A stretch of 64,000 nucleotides of DNA from Paenibacillus sp. OK003. GTDB taxonomy: Bacteria; Bacillota; Bacilli; Paenibacillales; Paenibacillaceae. Location of the stretch: positions 124,001 to 188,000 of the forward strand of contig NZ_FOBD01000003.1 of assembly GCF_900109515.1 (NCBI RefSeq), given 5' to 3'. The translations under genes and the position numbers were made by a program. The notes beneath the pieces were generated by a model. The model was not told where the DNA came from. It did no database searches and saw nothing but the letters and a program-made list of their open reading frames with translations. Of this stretch, positions 44,630 through 53,074 are shown in pieces (positions within the stretch are counted from its first letter, which is position 1; each line of letters starts with the position of its first letter).

Positions 44630-45385
44630 ATGAACAATAGAGAACGATTTTCGAGTCGGGTCGATTCATATTTAAAATACCGCCCGAGTTATCCCAAAGA
44701 GGCAATTGACCATTTGTACGACGTCGTTGGTTTACGCGTGAACAGTAATATAGCAGACATTGGTTCAGGTACTGGGATCATCTCAAAGCTACTTCTGGAA
44801 CGCGGAAGCTATGTAATCGCGGTCGAGCCAAATCAGGCAATGCGGGAAGCCGCCGAGCAAACGTTAGAAAGTAATCCGAAATTTCAAAGTACATCAGGTT
44901 CTGCAGAATCTACTGGGTTACCTGATCAGTCGGTTGATTTTATTGTCTGCGCTCAGGCATTTCACTGGTTCGATCGCTCCGCAGCCCAAATCGAGTTTCG
45001 CAGAATTTTACGGCCAGGTGGGAGAGTAATACTCATCTGGAATTCTCGTCTTACAAACGGTACTCCGTTTCGTGAAGAGTACAATCAACTGCTTCATACA
45101 TTTGGAACCGACTATGAAAAAGTCAATCATAAAAATATTTCTCAGACGATGCTGCTCTCTTTTTTCAAGGAAGGTTCAATGCATGAAATGCGATTCAGAA
45201 TGAGTCAGGAGTTCGATTTCGAGGGTTTGAAAGGCCGGTTGTTATCATCTTCTTACAGCCCTGTACCCGGGCATGCAAATTACGATCCTATGATGACAGA
45301 ACTGCGGAATCTATTTGATAAAAATAATCAGGATGGTATTGTTGAATTCGATTATGAAACTGAGATTTTTTGGGGAGAAGTATAG
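44630..45385 (+). CDS. Class I SAM-dependent methyltransferase
   Basis: This 251-residue methyltransferase of the Methyltransf_11 type has motif I NIADIGSGTGIISKLLL, the acidic end of strand 2 in VIAVEPNQAM, and motif IV VDFIVCAQAFHWFD. The LRPGGRVILIWNSR post-motif is also present. The substrate is unknown; relatives act on ubiquinone-like compounds, trans-aconitate or natural products. GGGAGCG at 44613-44619 precedes ATG 44630, only 20 bases after secA2, so both may be cotranscribed. Confidence 0.88.
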   Translation: MNNRERFSSRVDSYLKYRPSYPKEAIDHLYDVVGLRVNSNIADIGSGTGIISKLLLERGSYVIAVEPNQAMREAAEQTLESNPKFQSTSGSAESTGLPDQSVDFIVCAQAFHWFDRSAAQIEFRRILRPGGRVILIWNSRLTNGTPFREEYNQLLHTFGTDYEKVNHKNISQTMLLSFFKEGSMHEMRFRMSQEFDFEGLKGRLLSSSYSPVPGHANYDPMMTELRNLFDKNNQDGIVEFDYETEIFWGEV

Positions 45386-45398
45386 ATCAACAAAATGA

Positions 45399-45432
45399 TA
45401 CCCAGCTATATTATCAAGCTATAGCTGGGTAT
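45399..45432. terminator. Hairpin between convergent genes
   Basis: ATACCCAGCTATA (45399-45411) pairs perfectly with TATAGCTGGGTAT (45420-45432). The following bases are GTTTGTGG, a weak T-tract. Confidence 0.75.
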
Positions 45433-45487
45433 GTTTGTGGAGTTTACGTCCATAGAGCCTTTTAACGATTGTACGCCTAGATGTTGA

Positions 45488-45523
45488 TTCGTTGCCTAAG
45501 TGAAAAGTAAGCAACGATTTTTT
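45488..45523 (+). terminator. Second terminator between convergent genes
   Basis: CGTTGC (45490-45495) pairs with GCAACG (45511-45516), followed by ATTTTTTG. It backs up the hairpin at 45399. Confidence 0.7.
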
Positions 45524-45544
45524 GTTTTTAAATTTCGATCATGA

Positions 45545-46927
45545 TTAATCTAAACTATCCAAGAAGGCTAATTTTCTCTGAATATAAGTTCGAGTTGCTT
45601 TAGTATCAATCGTGTTCATATATCCATGAACTTCTTTGCTCTCATGGATATCAGGAATATATAAATCTGTCTTGACCCCTAATTCTTTTAAGCGGTTATA
45701 ATAATCTTCAGCCTGATCTGGGAATGTCCCCGTGTTGCCATCCGTTATAAAAGTTGGAGGGAAATTACTCGTCGCTCTTGGTATTACATTTAAGGATTGT
45801 AAGATATCTTTATCAGCGCTAACCACCGGCTGACCAATGTATGCACTTCCTGATTGAGCGAAAATATAGTCAGTCACGATGTCTTCGGTTACGGTTCTAT
45901 GGCCCCGACTAAAGTCAAGAATGGGTACTTCTAATACTAAAGCTTTGATATCCGTAAGCTCTATGACAGGATTAATATCGATTTCTTTCGCATACTCAGG
46001 GTTAGCTTGAATTGTCACAAAGTCTGCAGCGATAAATCCACCTGCGCTTCCCCCGCCAAAGATTACATTGTTCATATTAATTCCGTACTGTTTGCCATTT
46101 TGCTGCATATATTGCACCGCTTCTGATAATTGTTTTATGGGTGTAGGGTGTATATATTCTGGAGCTAAAGCATAATTTATGGTCACCACATTATAACCAT
46201 GATCAACCATTAATTCATAATGATATAACATTGTATTTGAAGCCGCTCCTGCGTTAGGATCACCTCCAATTGAATCTCCCGCTATAAAGCCACCGCCGTG
46301 CACATAAAAGTATGTTGGACGTTCTTCATCCAATTGACCATCGGGTGTAATGATATTTAAAAAACTTCTTGGATACTTTTCTCCGTATTGAATATTCGTT
46401 GTTAACTGATATTTACCATCAATAGTTGTGGTAGTAGATGGTTCTGCTGTGTAAGTATTTTCTGCTCCAGAACTGCTTTGCAAATATAAAGCAACTGGCT
46501 TTGGCGTAGCTGTAAATAATATTAATATGGATGTCCCCAACATTAAAACAAGGACGAGAACCCATTTGCTAATTCTCAACGTTAATGATTTGAAACTTCG
46601 ATTCATTTTCTTATGCATGCCTAATGCAAAAATAATTAATGCAAACCCGGTTACTGCAAATGAAACTTGTGCAACTACAAATAATCCGATTTTATCAAAT
46701 ATCATCCAGAAGATTTCAGTAGCTATAAACAAAGCCGAGATACCTAACCAGGCACGATAGAGCTTTTCATTTAAGTGCTTCTTAACGACTAGAATATGAA
46801 CTACAGACACAACCATGGCTGCGATTCCTAATGGGATAAGATAATTGATAAAAAATGACTGTGACCAAGACAATAAGATCGTAATTAACCCTACAATAAC
46901 TCCGCATAACCTCATACTAAATTTCAT
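45545..46927 (-). CDS. Membrane-anchored alpha/beta hydrolase (esterase-like)
   Basis: This 460-residue protein has five hydrophobic segments in the first 150 residues. An outward-facing alpha/beta hydrolase domain of the hormone-sensitive-lipase-like (fold-3) type follows. The oxyanion motif is YFYVHGGGFIAGD, the nucleophile elbow is FGGGSAGGFIAA (GxSxG), the catalytic Asp is probably in TFITDGNTGTFPDQ, and His in EVHGYMN. It should cleave small esters outside the membrane; the substrate is unknown. AAGGATATG lies just before ATG 46927. The start overlaps the end of the MarR gene by 11 bases, so it is the second gene of a MarR-controlled operon. Confidence 0.85.
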   Translation of the reverse strand: MKFSMRLCGVIVGLITILLSWSQSFFINYLIPLGIAAMVVSVVHILVVKKHLNEKLYRAWLGISALFIATEIFWMIFDKIGLFVVAQVSFAVTGFALIIFALGMHKKMNRSFKSLTLRISKWVLVLVLMLGTSILILFTATPKPVALYLQSSSGAENTYTAEPSTTTTIDGKYQLTTNIQYGEKYPRSFLNIITPDGQLDEERPTYFYVHGGGFIAGDSIGGDPNAGAASNTMLYHYELMVDHGYNVVTINYALAPEYIHPTPIKQLSEAVQYMQQNGKQYGINMNNVIFGGGSAGGFIAADFVTIQANPEYAKEIDINPVIELTDIKALVLEVPILDFSRGHRTVTEDIVTDYIFAQSGSAYIGQPVVSADKDILQSLNVIPRATSNFPPTFITDGNTGTFPDQAEDYYNRLKELGVKTDLYIPDIHESKEVHGYMNTIDTKATRTYIQRKLAFLDSLD

Positions 46928-47399
46928 TTTTAACCATATCCTTCTTTATATTATTTAATTGTGTATCAATAACAGATAAATATTGGTTTAATTCCTCCAG
47001 TTCTCTAACGGTGAGTTTGTTTCCTAAAGGCATCAATACAGCCAGTATTTTCTGTCTTTCTTCCAACACAATGTGCTGTCCTTTTTCTGTTAATTCAAGC
47101 CACACCACTCGTTTATCTTTCTCGTTATACTCACGTTTAATTAATTCTTTATCCGTTAATCGATTCACGATAGCAGTAATAGAACTTTTTTTGACATTAA
47201 GTGCTTTAGCCAAAAAACTGGCTGTGCAATGATCAGTCGTATTAATGACATTCAATAAATTAAACTGGTCTGGAGTAACACTGCTATCTTTAGAGATATT
47301 CTTCTGAATAGATTGCATGCTAATTGAGATTGATATGGCTCTCTGTGTATACAGATCAATATGTTGTTCTAATTGCTTTCTATCCACATCCATATCCAT
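46917..47399 (-). CDS. MarR-family transcriptional regulator
   Basis: This 160-residue MarR protein has helices FNLLNVINTTDHCTASFLAK and a recognition helix LNVKKSSITAIVNRL. The wing is DKELIKREYNEKDKRVVWLEL. Tandem starts exist; AAGGAG 9 bases before the ATG at 47399 favours this over 47420. A nested palindrome downstream of its promoter's -10 box (47421-47459) is the likely autoregulatory operator. It overlaps the alpha/beta hydrolase gene it probably controls. Confidence 0.88.
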   Translation of the reverse strand: MDMDVDRKQLEQHIDLYTQRAISISISMQSIQKNISKDSSVTPDQFNLLNVINTTDHCTASFLAKALNVKKSSITAIVNRLTDKELIKREYNEKDKRVVWLELTEKGQHIVLEERQKILAVLMPLGNKLTVRELEELNQYLSVIDTQLNNIKKDMVKNEI

Positions 47400-47420
47400 A
47401 GTTAATTGCTCCTTTATCAT

Positions 47421-47486
47421 ATTAGTTTCATTGTCTAACGGTTAGAGTGTGAAACTAATATTAACAGCATGTTTTTTGTAAGTCAA
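47421..47486 (-). promoter_or_regulatory. MarR operon promoter and nested palindromic operator
   Basis: On the minus strand, TTGACT (47486-47481), a 17-base spacer and TAATAT (47463-47458) form a promoter. Overlapping its start site is an outer inverted repeat ATTAGTTTCA/TGAAACTAAT (47421-47430, 47450-47459). Within it lies a perfect 13-base palindrome TCTAACGGTTAGA (47434-47446), fitting a MarR dimer site. Confidence 0.78.
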
Positions 47487-47549
47487 CAATTGAAAAAAAG
47501 GCAAATGTTATTGTTAGTTAAGATTCTTCGTTCTAAACACTTGTCGAGA

Positions 47550-47621
47550 GACAAGAACGTAGCCCCATTTGAAAGTCGCTATTTTAGCGGCTTTTTTTAT
47601 TTAGCGATACAAGTTCTTGTC
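47550..47621. repeat. Dispersed terminator-like repeat, copy 4 (full length)
   Basis: Outer arms GACAAGAAC (47550-47558) and GTTCTTGTC (47613-47621) are perfect inverted repeats. The inner stem AAGTCGCTA/TAGCGGCTT (47573-47592) plus T7 matches copies 1-3. It insulates the second carbohydrate locus from the MarR region. Confidence 0.82.
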
Positions 47622-47674
47622 CCACTTTCCGGGATGAGCTGTTGGAACGATCCAAGGCACACGTCCTTAATATC

Positions 47675-47728
47675 TTATAAGAAATTCTTGAAATTTCAGA
47701 AATTTATCCGATAGGGGGGTGCTAATAT
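47675..47728 (+). promoter_or_regulatory. Promoter of second carbohydrate locus with direct-repeat activator site
   Basis: AGAAATT occurs at 47680-47686 and again at 47698-47704, an 18-base period, within TTATAAGAAATTCTTGAAAT and the bases to 47708. A TAATAT -10 box follows at 47723-47728, with no -35 consensus. A nearly identical site precedes the giant gene at 58500. Direct repeats overlapping the -35 region are typical of AraC-type activators, and a YesN-type regulator is encoded in this locus. Confidence 0.62.
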
Positions 47729-47757
47729 ACAAATACAAACAAAGACGAGGTGATGAT

Positions 47758-48705
47758 ATGCACGTGAATTTGGCAGCGGACGCCATTCCCCTCTCCAAAA
47801 AGCGGAAGTCATGGATAAGGACGATCCAAAAATATAAAGTGATGTATGCTCTTTTATTACCAGCCTTAATTTACTTTGCCGTATTCAAATACATTCCTAT
47901 GGCGGGAATATTGATTGCTTTTAAAAACTACAACCTGGCTTTGGGCGTATGGGATAGCCCATGGGTGGGATTCAAAAATTTTACGGATTTTATGAACGGC
48001 GTTTATTTCTGGGACATCATGAAAAATACGATTGTTATATCGCTGTATAAGCTATTGTTCGGTTTCTCCGCTCCCATCTTACTTGCTTTACTGCTCAATG
48101 AAGTTCATACCCAATGGTTTAAGAAAATCGTACAAACCATTACTTATTTACCCCACTTTCTGTCTTGGGTCATTGTGTATGGATTGATGGTAGCCTTATT
48201 AGCCCCAGGTGATGGCCTTTTTAATATGATTTTGAAGGAAAGTGGTTTTCAGCCCATTTCATTTCTAACGGAGCCTGCTTGGGGGAGACTGCTGGTCATC
48301 GCATCTGAAATTTGGAAGGACATTGGATGGGGAGCGATTTTGTACCTCGCCGCATTAGCAGGTATTGATCCAAGCTTATATGAAGCGGCTCGAATGGATG
48401 GCGCTTCCAAATGGAGACAGCTCTGGCATATCACGTTACCAGGCATTCGAGGAGTCATTATTCTGATGCTGATTCTTAAATTAAGCCATATTCTGGATGC
48501 TGGCTTTGACCAAATATTCATGTTTGCCAACACCTTTAACCAGGAGAAGATCGACATTATCGACACATGGGTATACCGTGAAGGGTTGGAGCGTCTTAAG
48601 ATTGGCTTGGCTACTGCTGTAGGATTGTTTAAAGCTGTCATTGGATTTGGTTTAGTTTTGGCAGCCAATAAGCTCGCCAAAAAATTCGATGGGCAAATTT
48701 GGTGA
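47758..48705 (+). CDS. Sugar ABC transporter permease (LplB-like), second locus
   Basis: This 315-residue permease has six membrane segments. Typical LplB features are KVMYALLLPALIYFAVFKYIP at the N-terminus (residues 24-44), GILIAFKNYN, and an EAA loop YEAARMDGASKWRQLWHITL. GAGG at 47747-47750 points to ATG 47758. A longer frame from GTG 47719 would begin upstream of the predicted transcription start and is rejected. The first gene of a seven-gene carbohydrate locus; the ATPase is supplied elsewhere. Confidence 0.89.
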   Translation: MHVNLAADAIPLSKKRKSWIRTIQKYKVMYALLLPALIYFAVFKYIPMAGILIAFKNYNLALGVWDSPWVGFKNFTDFMNGVYFWDIMKNTIVISLYKLLFGFSAPILLALLLNEVHTQWFKKIVQTITYLPHFLSWVIVYGLMVALLAPGDGLFNMILKESGFQPISFLTEPAWGRLLVIASEIWKDIGWGAILYLAALAGIDPSLYEAARMDGASKWRQLWHITLPGIRGVIILMLILKLSHILDAGFDQIFMFANTFNQEKIDIIDTWVYREGLERLKIGLATAVGLFKAVIGFGLVLAANKLAKKFDGQIW

Positions 48706-48718
48706 GGTGGTTTTTAAA

Positions 48719-49588
48719 ATGATCCATTTGACAATCGGGGAAAAAGTCTGGCAATCCGTCGTTTATGTGATTCTTATTTTCTTATCACTACTTTGCTTAC
48801 TACCCTTTCTGTATGTGATTGCTGTCTCCGTGACGCCAGAATCGGAAGTGTTAAGAAGAGGGATTGTGATTATACCAGAATCTTTTACCTTTCTAGCCTA
48901 TAAAGAAGTATTCATTTCTCATGGGATCTGGCAGGCGTATAAAATTACGTTGTTTCGAACGATTGTAGGCACGGTGCTTAATGTGTTATTTACGGTCTTA
49001 GCAGCTTATCCGTTATCCAAAAAATATTTGCCGGGACGCAGTCCGTTTTTACTATTCATTGTGTTTACCATGATGTTCAGTGGGGGGTTAATTCCGACTT
49101 ATCTACTAATTCGCTCTCTAGGGTTGCTAAACAGTCCGTGGGTATTGATTATTCCAAATCTCATTAGTGCATTTAATCTGGTGATCATTAAAGGCTTTTT
49201 CGAGCAATTGCCTGGTGAAATCGAGGAATCAGCGAGGGTTGACGGTGCAAGTGAACTTCAATCGTTATGGCGGATCATTTTACCACTGTCTTTGCCCGTC
49301 ATTTCCACCATTTCTTTATTTTACGCAGTCGGGCATTGGAACAGTTATTTTGATGCTATTGTTTATATCAATGATTCCAACCTCATGCCGCTTCAAGTAG
49401 TCTTGCGAAACATCCTTCTTAACGTCGCAACACAAAGCGCTGAGTCGCTCGCCAATTCCGGAGCTGTAAGTACATTCGCTGTGCAGATGGCTACAGTTGT
49501 TGTGACTACGATTCCGATTTTGATCGTTTACCCATTTTTACAGAAGCATTTTACCAAAGGTGTGCTCTTGGGATCCGTTAAAGGTTAA
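48719..49588 (+). CDS. Sugar ABC transporter permease (YtcP/LplC-like), second locus
   Basis: This 289-residue permease has six membrane segments. Blocks are LPFLYVIAVSVTPESEVLRRG, an EAA loop EESARVDGASELQSLWRIIL and the C-terminal FTKGVLLGSVKG. GAGGTGG at 48703-48709 fixes the start at ATG 48719 rather than the in-frame ATG at 48689 inside the previous gene. It pairs with the LplB-like permease to form the channel. Confidence 0.89.
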   Translation: MIHLTIGEKVWQSVVYVILIFLSLLCLLPFLYVIAVSVTPESEVLRRGIVIIPESFTFLAYKEVFISHGIWQAYKITLFRTIVGTVLNVLFTVLAAYPLSKKYLPGRSPFLLFIVFTMMFSGGLIPTYLLIRSLGLLNSPWVLIIPNLISAFNLVIIKGFFEQLPGEIEESARVDGASELQSLWRIILPLSLPVISTISLFYAVGHWNSYFDAIVYINDSNLMPLQVVLRNILLNVATQSAESLANSGAVSTFAVQMATVVVTTIPILIVYPFLQKHFTKGVLLGSVKG

Positions 49589-49653
49589 AAGGTGTTCCAA
49601 CCTAACTTATTACGGGGAAACCGTGATAATATACAAGCAAAGGAGAGGTCAAT

Positions 49654-51240
49654 ATGCAGCATAAGAAGATTTCATTTGCTATTCTGTCGGCAATCTTAGG
49701 ATTGGGAACGCTACTGTCAGGATGTGGGGGAAATGAAGAAGTTACATCGATAGCTTCGGGTAATTCGCAAGGGCAGTCTGGCCAGTTTGCAACCAAAATG
49801 AAAATCTCAATGTTTAACCAAGGCACTTTCAACGCTGCTGCTCCGGTACCTCCACGTGATGAAGATGTTCAACGTCAAATGTTGGAAAAAGAGATGAACA
49901 TCGACTTGGATATGATGATTCCTCAAGCTGGGCAAGCAACAACCAAACTGAATACACTCATTGCAGGTGGAGATATTCCAGATTTGATCTTCTTGAAGAG
50001 TCGGGCTGATCTCGCGCAATATTACGACCAAGGCGTTCTTTCGGATTTGACACCGTATCTGGATCAATTCCCTGAATTAAAGAAACGGTTTGGCAACGAC
50101 TCATGGGATGCAATGTCCTATCAAGGAAAAACGATTGGAGTTCCAGGCTATGATAATGTTAACGGTATCAGTCGAAGCTTCTTCATCCGCAATGATTGGC
50201 TGAAAAAGCTGAATATGGAGGTACCAACGACACCGGATGAGTTGTTCGAAGTTATGAAAGCCTTTACAGAGAAAGATCCGGACGGGAATGGTAAAAACGA
50301 TACGTACGGATTTATCGGCGGTATGAATAAAGAAGGTAATCTGCAAACCTATGGCTTCGATAGCTTGATGTGGATGTTTGGTGTCAATCCTCCTTCGGCC
50401 GTTGAGATAAAAGATAATGAACCGGTATTTCTGTTTATCGATCCCAAAATGAAAGAGGCGCTTGCTTACATTAACAAAATGATGGCCGCCAACGTGGTAG
50501 ACCCAGACTGGGTGACGATGAATTCGCCCGATCTGTTGGACCAAAAGATGTTTAAGGGTAAAGTTGGCTTCATGATCAGAGATGCCCGTAGGCTGGAGCC
50601 GGATTATCAGCAGAAAATGAAAGAGATTAGTGGCGAGGTGCCGGAATGGATCGTCATTCCTCCGATGAAAGGTCCTTACGGGGATCAAATTGTAGAAAGA
50701 AAATCATTCCAAGGTAATTCATGGGCCATTTCCGCGAAAGCGGATAAGGACAAAATCATTCGGATCTTGTCCATGCTGAATTATCTCTTTACAGACGAAG
50801 AAGCTTATCCTAACTTTGCATACGGAATTAAAGGCATTCATTGGGATGTGGTGGACGGCAAGATCAAAAATAAAACTTCCGAGTTATCGAAGGAAATGAA
50901 AGAGAAGTACCTGTGGGTCGATCATTATAGAATGCCGCGCCGTGGTGATGATGCGGAGTACTTCAGCTTCCAGAATCCGAAGACGGCGGAGGCTTTCAAG
51001 GACAATCAGCAATATGTGGGGCCAACGTTGCCCGGAAATTTATTGACTCCAGACCCAAGCGATACTTTGGATGCTGACCGCACTCGTTTCATTAATGAAA
51101 GCTTAGTTAAATTTATGACGGGCAAAGAACCTCTTTCGAATTGGGACAATTTCCTCCAAACATTGGATACCAAGTTTGACATGCAGAAATATAAGGAAAC
51201 AGCAATCAAACAATTTAAAGAGGCCGGCCTTATCAAGTAA
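49654..51240 (+). CDS. Extracellular solute-binding lipoprotein (LplA-like), second locus
   Basis: This 528-residue lipoprotein has signal ISFAILSAILGLGTLLSGC with the lipobox Cys at about residue 24. The mature body has SBP family-1 features: IAGGDIPDLIFLKSRADL, FFIRNDWLKKLNMEVPTTP and DPDGNGKNDTYGFIGG. It is clearly different from the binding protein at 14059, so it binds another glycan. AAGGAGAGG at 49639-49647 precedes ATG 49654. It follows the permeases, the reverse of the order in the xylan locus. Confidence 0.9.
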   Translation: MQHKKISFAILSAILGLGTLLSGCGGNEEVTSIASGNSQGQSGQFATKMKISMFNQGTFNAAAPVPPRDEDVQRQMLEKEMNIDLDMMIPQAGQATTKLNTLIAGGDIPDLIFLKSRADLAQYYDQGVLSDLTPYLDQFPELKKRFGNDSWDAMSYQGKTIGVPGYDNVNGISRSFFIRNDWLKKLNMEVPTTPDELFEVMKAFTEKDPDGNGKNDTYGFIGGMNKEGNLQTYGFDSLMWMFGVNPPSAVEIKDNEPVFLFIDPKMKEALAYINKMMAANVVDPDWVTMNSPDLLDQKMFKGKVGFMIRDARRLEPDYQQKMKEISGEVPEWIVIPPMKGPYGDQIVERKSFQGNSWAISAKADKDKIIRILSMLNYLFTDEEAYPNFAYGIKGIHWDVVDGKIKNKTSELSKEMKEKYLWVDHYRMPRRGDDAEYFSFQNPKTAEAFKDNQQYVGPTLPGNLLTPDPSDTLDADRTRFINESLVKFMTGKEPLSNWDNFLQTLDTKFDMQKYKETAIKQFKEAGLIK

Positions 51241-51251
51241 AATAAATAAAC

Positions 51252-51285
51252 AAAGAGAGTGGCTATTCGTAGCCCCTCTCTTTAT
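51252..51285 (+). terminator. Hairpin after the binding-protein gene
   Basis: AAAGAGAG-GGCTA pairs with TAGCC-CTCTCTTT around a TTCG tetraloop (51252-51284), followed by ATTA. The T-tract is weak, so partial read-through into the kinase gene is likely. Confidence 0.7.
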
Positions 51286-51334
51286 TAGCATATGCTATTC
51301 TTAGTTTACTATAGAATTAAAAGGAAGATGATGG

Positions 51335-53074
51335 ATGCGAAGAAGAATCAGCTTGCCTTTAAAATTATTTTTTCTCGTGTTTGCATTTGTATTAGGGTGC
51401 ATCATCTTGATAAGCCAATTGTCTTATCGCTATGTCCAAAAGGAAATAAGAACCAATGACATTTTTTACACCAACCAAATCCTTGACAAGGTAGACCAGT
51501 ACTTCACTGTTAATTTTTCTTCCTTCCAGACGATTCTCTTCTCAGTCGAAACATCAGTGAAAGCCAATATTGACAATGCGGAAGTGATTAAAAAGCAATT
51601 AAGAGAACTGTATGAACTCAATAGTAGTTACGTCAGTAATATATATTTGATCAAAAGCGATTTATCCATTCTAGGCGGAAGTACAGCTACCCGAATATTC
51701 GATGAACCTTTATCTGAAAGAGCACCTTTGTTTGATGCGGCTGACAAGAACAGAAGGACTACCTTTGTTAGTGAACCTTACAAATCGAAGTATTCCGGCT
51801 GGACCGTTACGATGGTTCGATATCTGAACGGCGCTCCGTTTCCTATGGCCATTGCGGTTGACTTGGATCTAAATGCCATTGAAGAAACCTTGTTCAAGAT
51901 TAATAAACAAGAACAAATGAATCTGGCTCTGATCACAGCGTCAGGTAAAATCATTGCCGGATTTTCTGAAAATAAAGGACTACTGAATATTCAAGATCAT
52001 ACGTTTTCGATCGGGGAAACGTCAGCGGAACAAATTCTGGATACGACAGAAACAAATCTTCAACTGCATACGATGGATGGCATTCCGGTCTCCCTTCTAA
52101 AAAAACCGACGGAGAAATTCAACTGGACTATCATCTCAATCAATGATGAATCACGCTTGAAAGCAGCTTTGTCCAGATTAGAAACCTATTATATTGAGCT
52201 TTTAGCTGCAGGTCTTCTCTTAAGTTTGATCATTTCTTTTTTGGTTGCCAAATATATAAGGAAACCACTCTATACACTCAAAACAAAAATGAAGCAAGTG
52301 GAGCAAGGCTTACTCACAACGACAATTACGGTTAATCGAAACGATGAGTTTGGAGATCTTTCACGAGCATTCGATCGTATGCTGCAGCAAATTGTGGAAC
52401 TGATTCGGCGAGCGGAACTTCATAATGAACTTGAGCGGAAGTTGGAAATCCAGGTGCTGCAGTCTCAAATTAACCCTCATTTTCTGTATAACACACTTGG
52501 TTCGATCAGCAACGTTATACGTCTCGGACAAATAGAGAAAGTAGATGTGGTGATCGGATCGCTCATATCATTATTGGAATACGGGATAGACGATGCTTCA
52601 GAGAAGGTTTCCTTACGTCAGGAACTACGCAATGTAGCGGACTATATCGAGATCCAGAACATTCGGTATAACCGAAACTTCCACTTGATTGAACATATCG
52701 AAGCAGGGTTAATGGATTTTCCTGTTTTTCGAATGCTGCTGCAGCCTCTTGTGGAGAATAGCATCTTCCATGGTTATAACGGAGGGGGAATTGAGGGGCC
52801 TATTACGATTCATGCGTACAGGGAGGACAGTATCGTCATCATAGAAGTTGTTGATCAAGGCGAGGGAATTCCAGCTGATAAAATAAAGCATATTTTAACC
52901 TCAGAACCGAGTGAAATGGAACTAAAAAGGAAAAGAATCGGGCTAAATAATATTCATGGCCGAATAAGACTTCACTATGGCGATCAATTTGGACTGCAAA
53001 TCATTAGCATACCTAAGGAAATAACCCGTATACGCGCTGTATTCCCGGCCGAATTGCAAAAAGGAGATGCATAA
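51335..53074 (+). CDS. YesM-like sensor histidine kinase, second locus
   Basis: This 579-residue kinase has membrane segments at about 7-30 (FFLVFAFVLGCIILISQLSY) and 285-307 (LLAAGLLLSLIISFLVAKYI) enclosing a roughly 250-residue dCache-like sensor. HAMP follows, then the phospho-acceptor LQSQINPHFLYNTLGSISNV. The ATPase shows LLQPLVENSIFHGY, EVVDQGEGIP and RIGLNNIHGRIRL. It presumably senses an extracellular glycan fragment and phosphorylates the AraC-type regulator that overlaps it by one base. AAAGGA about 10 bases upstream precedes ATG 51335. Confidence 0.9.
   Translation: MRRRISLPLKLFFLVFAFVLGCIILISQLSYRYVQKEIRTNDIFYTNQILDKVDQYFTVNFSSFQTILFSVETSVKANIDNAEVIKKQLRELYELNSSYVSNIYLIKSDLSILGGSTATRIFDEPLSERAPLFDAADKNRRTTFVSEPYKSKYSGWTVTMVRYLNGAPFPMAIAVDLDLNAIEETLFKINKQEQMNLALITASGKIIAGFSENKGLLNIQDHTFSIGETSAEQILDTTETNLQLHTMDGIPVSLLKKPTEKFNWTIISINDESRLKAALSRLETYYIELLAAGLLLSLIISFLVAKYIRKPLYTLKTKMKQVEQGLLTTTITVNRNDEFGDLSRAFDRMLQQIVELIRRAELHNELERKLEIQVLQSQINPHFLYNTLGSISNVIRLGQIEKVDVVIGSLISLLEYGIDDASEKVSLRQELRNVADYIEIQNIRYNRNFHLIEHIEAGLMDFPVFRMLLQPLVENSIFHGYNGGGIEGPITIHAYREDSIVIIEVVDQGEGIPADKIKHILTSEPSEMELKRKRIGLNNIHGRIRLHYGDQFGLQIISIPKEITRIRAVFPAELQKGDA

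Noticed and set aside
47469-47714. Plus-strand open frame between the MarR operon and the second carbohydrate locus
   Set aside because: It runs through the MarR promoter and the dispersed repeat, has no ribosome-binding site and no family features.
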